This document shows, in pieces, positions 33,863 through 36,993 of a stretch of DNA of 36,993 nucleotides (the stretch's first letter is position 1; each line of letters starts with the position of its first letter). The notes under the pieces are model-generated. The model made no database searches. It was not told where the DNA came from and saw only the letters and a program-made list of their open reading frames with translations. A program made the position numbers and the translations under genes. Source of the DNA: Clostridiales bacterium (lineage in GTDB: Bacteria; Bacillota; Clostridia; Oscillospirales; Oscillospiraceae); NCBI GenBank assembly GCA_003525905.1, contig DQIA01000076.1, positions 1 to 36,993 on the forward strand, in the 5' to 3' direction.

Positions 33863-35053
33863 TCATTTCTGCACCGTCTTCAGGACGATGCCCTCGTAAT
33901 ACGTCTTGGCAAGGATGGTCTTGACATCATCCAGCGTCGGGCGGACGATGTTTGTCTGCGTGGCGGTGTCCTCCAGCGCATGCTCGGCCAGCACGTCGAT
34001 GTCTTCCATGCGGAACTTCGTGTCGCAGAGCTTCGGGATCTTCACATCGTCACACAGGCGGCGGACGGCCTCAATAGCCTTCTTCGAGGCCTGATCGACC
34101 GAAAGGTTATCGCACTTCTCGCCCATAGCCTGCGCCACAGTGGCAAGGCGGCCCATGCAGTAGGGGCGGTTGTACTCCAGCACACGCGGCAGCAGAATGG
34201 CGTTTGCCAAGCCGTGCGGGATGTTGTAGAAGCCGCCGAGCTGATGCGCAATGCCGTGCACGAGGCCGAGACCCGCGTTTGAGAAGGCAAGACCGGCCAT
34301 ATACTCGGCCCAGCACATATTCGTGCGGGCGTCCATGTTCGAGCCGTCGCGGACTGCGTCGCGCAGCGAGCCGGAGACCAGACGGACCGCCTCAAGAGAC
34401 AGAGCGTCGGTGTAGGGCGTGTGCGTATTGCAGATGTAGGCCTCAATGGCGTGCGTCAGGGCGTCAATACCGGTGGCAGCCGTCAGAGAAGGCGGCATGC
34501 CGACCATGAGCATCGGGTCGTTCAGAGCCAAATGCGCAAGGCAGTTCGTGTCCACCATGAGCATCTTTGTCTTCGTCTCTTCGTCCGTGACGACGTAGGC
34601 ACGCGTGCACTCGGAGCCGGTGCCGGCCGTCGTGTTGACGGCGATGATCGGCGTACCGCGCTTTTTCGACTTGTTGTAGCCGTTGTAATCCTGAATCTTT
34701 CCACCGTTGGCGGACAGGATGCTCACGGCCTTTGCCACATCGATCGGCGAGCCGCCGCCGATGGCGATGATCGCATCGCACTGGTGCTCCTGATAGAAAT
34801 GCAGCGCGTCATAAACGATCCGGGTCGTAGGGTTCGGCTCCACGCCGTCATAGACCACATACTGGATGTTCGCATTATCGAGAACAGCCGTGACCTTTCC
34901 GGCGGTGCCGACCTTGATGAGGCCCTTATCCGTCACAACGAGGACGCACTTCGAACTCAGGCGCTGCAGAAAATGCGGGATCTTGGTGATGCCGTCGCGC
35001 CCGATGAGCGTTCTGCGCGGGGCATACAGTTCAACAATGCCTTCATTTCTCAT
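33863..35053 (-). CDS. iron-dependent alcohol dehydrogenase (EutG/PduQ-like)
   Basis: Reduces aldehyde to alcohol (here probably acetaldehyde to ethanol) and regenerates NAD+. The 396-residue protein shows GGGSPIDVAKA for nucleotide binding, TTAGTGSE, and the iron site in ALTHAIEAY and GLVHGIAHQLGGFYNIPHG. The start at 35053 has GGAG nine bases upstream; upstream in-frame starts at 35068 and 35092 lack a ribosome site. First gene of the BMC operon, behind a strong promoter and operator. No clear encapsulation helix is visible at the N-terminus. Confidence 0.92.
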   Translation of the reverse strand: MRNEGIVELYAPRRTLIGRDGITKIPHFLQRLSSKCVLVVTDKGLIKVGTAGKVTAVLDNANIQYVVYDGVEPNPTTRIVYDALHFYQEHQCDAIIAIGGGSPIDVAKAVSILSANGGKIQDYNGYNKSKKRGTPIIAVNTTAGTGSECTRAYVVTDEETKTKMLMVDTNCLAHLALNDPMLMVGMPPSLTAATGIDALTHAIEAYICNTHTPYTDALSLEAVRLVSGSLRDAVRDGSNMDARTNMCWAEYMAGLAFSNAGLGLVHGIAHQLGGFYNIPHGLANAILLPRVLEYNRPYCMGRLATVAQAMGEKCDNLSVDQASKKAIEAVRRLCDDVKIPKLCDTKFRMEDIDVLAEHALEDTATQTNIVRPTLDDVKTILAKTYYEGIVLKTVQK

Positions 35054-35083
35054 AGTTGCTATCTCCATTTGTTTGCCGGGCGT

Positions 35084-35101
35084 ATCGCTCAAAATCGCTC
35101 A
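35084..35101. promoter_or_regulatory. operator A: paired TCGCTCA repeats in the BMC leader
   Basis: ATCGCTCA occurs at 35084-35091 and 35094-35101, a direct repeat with 10-bp period. It lies about 23-40 bp downstream of the predicted transcription start of the BMC operon. The same repeat pair recurs at operators B and C, next to the DeoR-family gene, whose family binds such direct repeats. Confidence 0.7.
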
Positions 35102-35130
35102 AGCATACTACGCCCATCTTTACGGCATCT

Positions 35131-35159
35131 ATCATCCCACAAAATTGGCGATCTGTCAA
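35131..35159 (-). promoter_or_regulatory. BMC operon promoter
   Basis: TTGACA (35159-35154), 17-bp spacer, GATGAT (35136-35131) preceded by TGG, an extended -10. It lies about 80 bp before the alcohol dehydrogenase start. A consensus -35 with a weak -10 suits a strong but regulated promoter. Confidence 0.65.
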
Positions 35160-35242
35160 TACATCGGCCCGGATTTTTTGTTTTTCGGCGAAATAGCCAA
35201 AATCGTTTGGAAATATTTTCACATACCAAGGCCCGATTGCAA

Positions 35243-35287
35243 AAACCCGCACAGATCTTCCGGTTTCCCTTCCATCCGTGCGGGTTT
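35243..35287 (-). terminator. deoR-family gene terminator
   Basis: AAACCCGCAC and GTGCGGGTTT pair across a 25-nt loop, followed on the minus strand by TT. It lies just past the regulator's stop and separates it from the BMC operon promoter. Confidence 0.7.
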
Positions 35288-35290
35288 CAA

Positions 35291-35308
35291 TCGCTCATAT
35301 TTCGCTCA
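35291..35308. promoter_or_regulatory. operator B: paired TCGCTCA repeats at the end of the regulator gene
   Basis: TCGCTCA at 35291-35297 and 35302-35308, period 11 bp. The second copy overlaps the stop codon of the regulator gene. It lies about 207 bp from operator A, a spacing that could allow DNA looping. Confidence 0.6.
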
Positions 35309-36088
35309 TTCAAACGGCAGTACCGTGCAGGGGATCCCCTGCCGGGCATAAAAGTCCAGATACTTCTGCGGTGCGCCGCTCGTTGTGATCATGCGGCAGG
35401 TCTTTTCCGGTGGAAAAACGCTGGCAAAGGCGCGGCGGTCGTACTTTGCGCTGTCGGCCAGAATGTAAAACCGGCGCGTCATGCGCGCAAGCTGGGTGTA
35501 GAGGCCGATCTGATTCTTGTTGTTCACGGTGTAGCCGCGCTCCAGATCGATGCCGTCGACCGTGATGAAGACCTTGTCAAAGTAAAAGCCGCGCAGCACA
35601 TGGCTGATGTCCGGGTCCAGCGTCTCAATATAATTCTTCCCTGCGTGGACATCGCCGCCCAGCAGCGTCACGGACGCATTCGGGCACTCGGCCAGCTCCA
35701 GCACCGCCGTGATGCTCGTCGTGACGACGGTCAGGCGCTCGACGTTCTGGAGCATGGACGCCAGCATATTGCACGTCTTGCCCGCGCCGAGGAACACGGA
35801 CTCCCCTGCCTTGACCGAGGCCGCTGCCTCCTGCGCGATGCGGTATTTTTCCTCATCCGTATGATTCAGGATCGCCGTTCCCTGCAGATAGCCCTTCGGC
35901 TCCTCCTTTTTCGGAAGCTGCAGGCCGCCGTGCGTGCGCTGAGCCAGTCCCTTTTCCTGCAGCAGCTCAAAATCGCGCCGCGTCGTTGCGACGGATGCCC
36001 CCGTCAATGCGCAGGCCTCCGTCAATGCAAGCGAGCCCTGCTCCTGCAGCCGCTCCAGTAGCCGCCGCTCCCGTTCCCAAGCTTTCAT
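35306..36088 (-). CDS. DeoR-family transcriptional regulator
   Basis: A 260-residue regulator. The N-terminal DeoR-type helix-turn-helix includes LALTEACALTGASVATTRRD and the family's RTHGG turn. The C-terminal sugar-phosphate sensor domain (ISOCOT/DeoRC fold) contains GAGKTCNMLA and LLGGDV. The start at 36088 has GGAGG seven bases upstream. Its promoter at 36141-36169 overlaps operator C, so autorepression is likely. The likely inducer is a sugar phosphate such as deoxyribose 5-phosphate (inference from the operon). Confidence 0.9.
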   Translation of the reverse strand: MKAWERERRLLERLQEQGSLALTEACALTGASVATTRRDFELLQEKGLAQRTHGGLQLPKKEEPKGYLQGTAILNHTDEEKYRIAQEAAASVKAGESVFLGAGKTCNMLASMLQNVERLTVVTTSITAVLELAECPNASVTLLGGDVHAGKNYIETLDPDISHVLRGFYFDKVFITVDGIDLERGYTVNNKNQIGLYTQLARMTRRFYILADSAKYDRRAFASVFPPEKTCRMITTSGAPQKYLDFYARQGIPCTVLPFE

Positions 36089-36117
36089 ACTGCACCTCCG
36101 TAACCAGAACGTTAATT

Positions 36118-36135
36118 TCGCTCATAAATCGCTCA
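36118..36135. promoter_or_regulatory. operator C: paired TCGCTCA repeats over the regulator promoter
   Basis: TCGCTCA at 36118-36124 and 36129-36135, period 11 bp. It lies immediately downstream of the -10 box of the regulator promoter and covers the expected transcription start. Confidence 0.7.
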
Positions 36136-36140
36136 TAAGC

Positions 36141-36169
36141 AGTATAGCACGCCGGAAGGCCGCTGTCAA
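36141..36169 (-). promoter_or_regulatory. promoter of the DeoR-family gene
   Basis: TTGACA (36169-36164), 17-bp spacer, TATACT (36146-36141). A near-consensus promoter about 50 bp before the regulator start. Confidence 0.8.
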
Positions 36170-36186
36170 TCCCCATTCCGAAAAGA

Positions 36187-36220
36187 AAAACAGCGCCGGG
36201 CGGCCGAATGGGCCGCCCGG
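36187..36220 (-). terminator. udk terminator
   Basis: CCGGGCGGCC and GGCCGCCCGG form a 10-bp stem with a small loop. On the minus strand it is followed after a few bases by TTTTTCTTTT. It ends the uridine kinase gene. Confidence 0.75.
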
Positions 36221-36234
36221 AGAGAAGACCTTCT

Positions 36235-36855
36235 TCAATTGCTGTCGATGTGGCGCTGGATGCGGTCGATGATCATTTCGAGCGCGACCAGATTCTTGCC
36301 GCCCTCGAGCACGACGAGATCAGCATTTTTTTTGCTCGGCTCCACGAACTGCTCGTGCATGGGCTTGACCGTTGCAAGATACTGGCCGAGCACGGAATCG
36401 AGGCTTCGCCCGCGCTTTGCAACGTCGCGGCGGATGCGGCGGATGAGGCGGACGTCGGCGTCCGTATCCACAAAGATCTTGATATCCATCTGATCGCACA
36501 GGGCGTGGTTCTCAAAGATCAGGATGCCCTCGACCAGAATGACCTTGCGCGGCTCGACCGTGACGGTCTCGTTCGTGCGGGAATAGGTCGCATAGTCGTA
36601 GACGGGGCACTCGATGCTGTGCCCGGCCTTCAGCTCCTTCAAGTGGCCGATCATCATGTCGGTATCGAAGGCGTCCGGATGATCATAGTTGAGCTTGCGG
36701 CGCTCCTCGATGGTCAGCTCGTCATAGGGCCGATAGTAATTATCGTGGCTGAGCACGGTGACATCGTCCTGAAAGCGGGCGATCAGGTTCTTCATGAGCG
36801 TTGTTTTGCCGCTGCCGCTGCCGCCTGCGATACCCAGCACAATGATATTTGACAT
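36235..36855 (-). CDS. udk: uridine kinase
   Basis: Phosphorylates uridine or cytidine to UMP or CMP. The 206-residue protein has the P-loop GIAGGSGSGKTT near the N-terminus, then LSHDNYYRPYDEL and the base-binding YDYATYSR. The magnesium-site region is ILVEGILIFEN and the lid arginines are RLIRRIRRD. GAGGAG precedes the start. It is separate from the BMC operon (terminator and regulator promoter between), though it also belongs to nucleoside metabolism. Confidence 0.96.
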   Translation of the reverse strand: MSNIIVLGIAGGSGSGKTTLMKNLIARFQDDVTVLSHDNYYRPYDELTIEERRKLNYDHPDAFDTDMMIGHLKELKAGHSIECPVYDYATYSRTNETVTVEPRKVILVEGILIFENHALCDQMDIKIFVDTDADVRLIRRIRRDVAKRGRSLDSVLGQYLATVKPMHEQFVEPSKKNADLVVLEGGKNLVALEMIIDRIQRHIDSN

Positions 36856-36910
36856 TCTATTTCTCCTCTATCGAAATACCGGGCTGCGCATGTCCCGGTG
36901 CAAAGGATTC

Positions 36911-36950
36911 AGCTTGTCAAAAAAGTCCCTTTGGACTTTTTTGACAAGCT
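36911..36950. repeat. perfect 18-bp inverted repeat, related to the repeat at 1-43
   Basis: AGCTTGTCAAAAAAGTCC (36911-36928) and its exact complement (36933-36950) with a CTTT loop. The inner part, six A, GTCC, loop, GGAC, six T, is a compact bidirectional terminator. Its right arm shares GGACTTTTTTGACAAGCTG with the repeat at the window start, suggesting a dispersed element. Confidence 0.7.
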
Positions 36951-36961
36951 GCTTTCAGAAT

Positions 36962-36980
36962 TGCAAAATTAAATTTTGCA
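36962..36980. repeat. short AT-rich inverted repeat
   Basis: TGCAAAAT (36962-36969), TAA, ATTTTGCA (36973-36980). A small palindrome in the last intergenic bases, of unclear role; GATTTTGCA recurs at the window edge. Confidence 0.4.
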
Positions 36981-36993
36981 GCATGATTTTGCA

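Noticed and set aside
35208..35221. Palindrome TGGAAATATTTTCA upstream of the BMC promoter as a CcpA cre site
   Set aside because: It lacks the central CG needed by cre consensus and matches at only about nine of fourteen positions.
36856..36910. Promoter for udk using TTGACA within the inverted repeat
   Set aside because: No acceptable -10 hexamer is found at 16-18 bp from it.

Overview
The window looks like a chromosomal segment of a high-GC, low-oxygen-living Clostridia bacterium, most likely an Oscillospiraceae/Ruminococcaceae-type gut Firmicute. Reasons: the Firmicute order hprK - murB - rapZ-like - whiA, strong AGGAGG ribosome sites, sigma-A promoters with 17-bp spacers, a DUF1385 - prmC - recA - recX - rimO - pgsA run, a polyferredoxin and an oligoendopeptidase F. 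The genus assignment is an inference from gene order and style; I could not search.

Layout. 1-3088: a leftward IMP dehydrogenase (guaB) of an unusual clade and a divergently transcribed FGGY kinase resembling sedoheptulokinase. 3107-7683 (leftward): tandem-Nudix protein, short-chain dehydrogenase, a 160-bp inverted-repeat element, a small unknown protein, PepF, and a four-cluster ferredoxin. 7896-8565: a tiny lipoprotein and rpmB. 8812-15683 (rightward): hprK, murB, a stand-alone RapZ C-terminal domain, whiA and dnaE. 15794-24822 (rightward): a lipoprotein with FG-GAP-like loops, an OmpR-type regulator and its kinase, DUF1385, prmC, recA, recX, rimO, pgsA.

24943-36088 (leftward) is the most interesting part: a complete bacterial microcompartment (BMC) locus built around two deoxyribose-phosphate aldolase (DeoC) paralogues. 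In transcription order: DeoR-family regulator; iron alcohol dehydrogenase; PduL phosphotransacylase; a protein of unknown function with an encapsulation-like N-terminus; BMC-P; CoA-acylating aldehyde dehydrogenase; PduS; PduT-type BMC-T; BMC-H; BMC-H; BMC-P; BMC-H; BMC-P; DeoC2; DeoC1; triosephosphate isomerase. The inferred pathway is deoxyribose 5-phosphate -> acetaldehyde + glyceraldehyde 3-phosphate. The acetaldehyde would be kept in the shell and split between acetyl-CoA/acetyl-phosphate and ethanol, and the triose phosphate would leave for glycolysis through TpiA. This fits the broad class called sugar-phosphate-utilising BMCs. Details that look new or unusual are a four-cysteine ferredoxin-like tail on DeoC1, a second DeoC with a remodelled active-site neighbourhood, three nearly identical BMC-H genes, and three paired TCGCTCA operators around the regulator and operon promoters. 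The window closes with udk (uridine kinase) and an inverted repeat that resembles one at the window's first bases.

No tRNA, rRNA, CRISPR array, transposase or phage gene was seen. No gene-free stretch exceeds about 300 bases; the longest gaps hold the promoters, terminators and repeat listed below.
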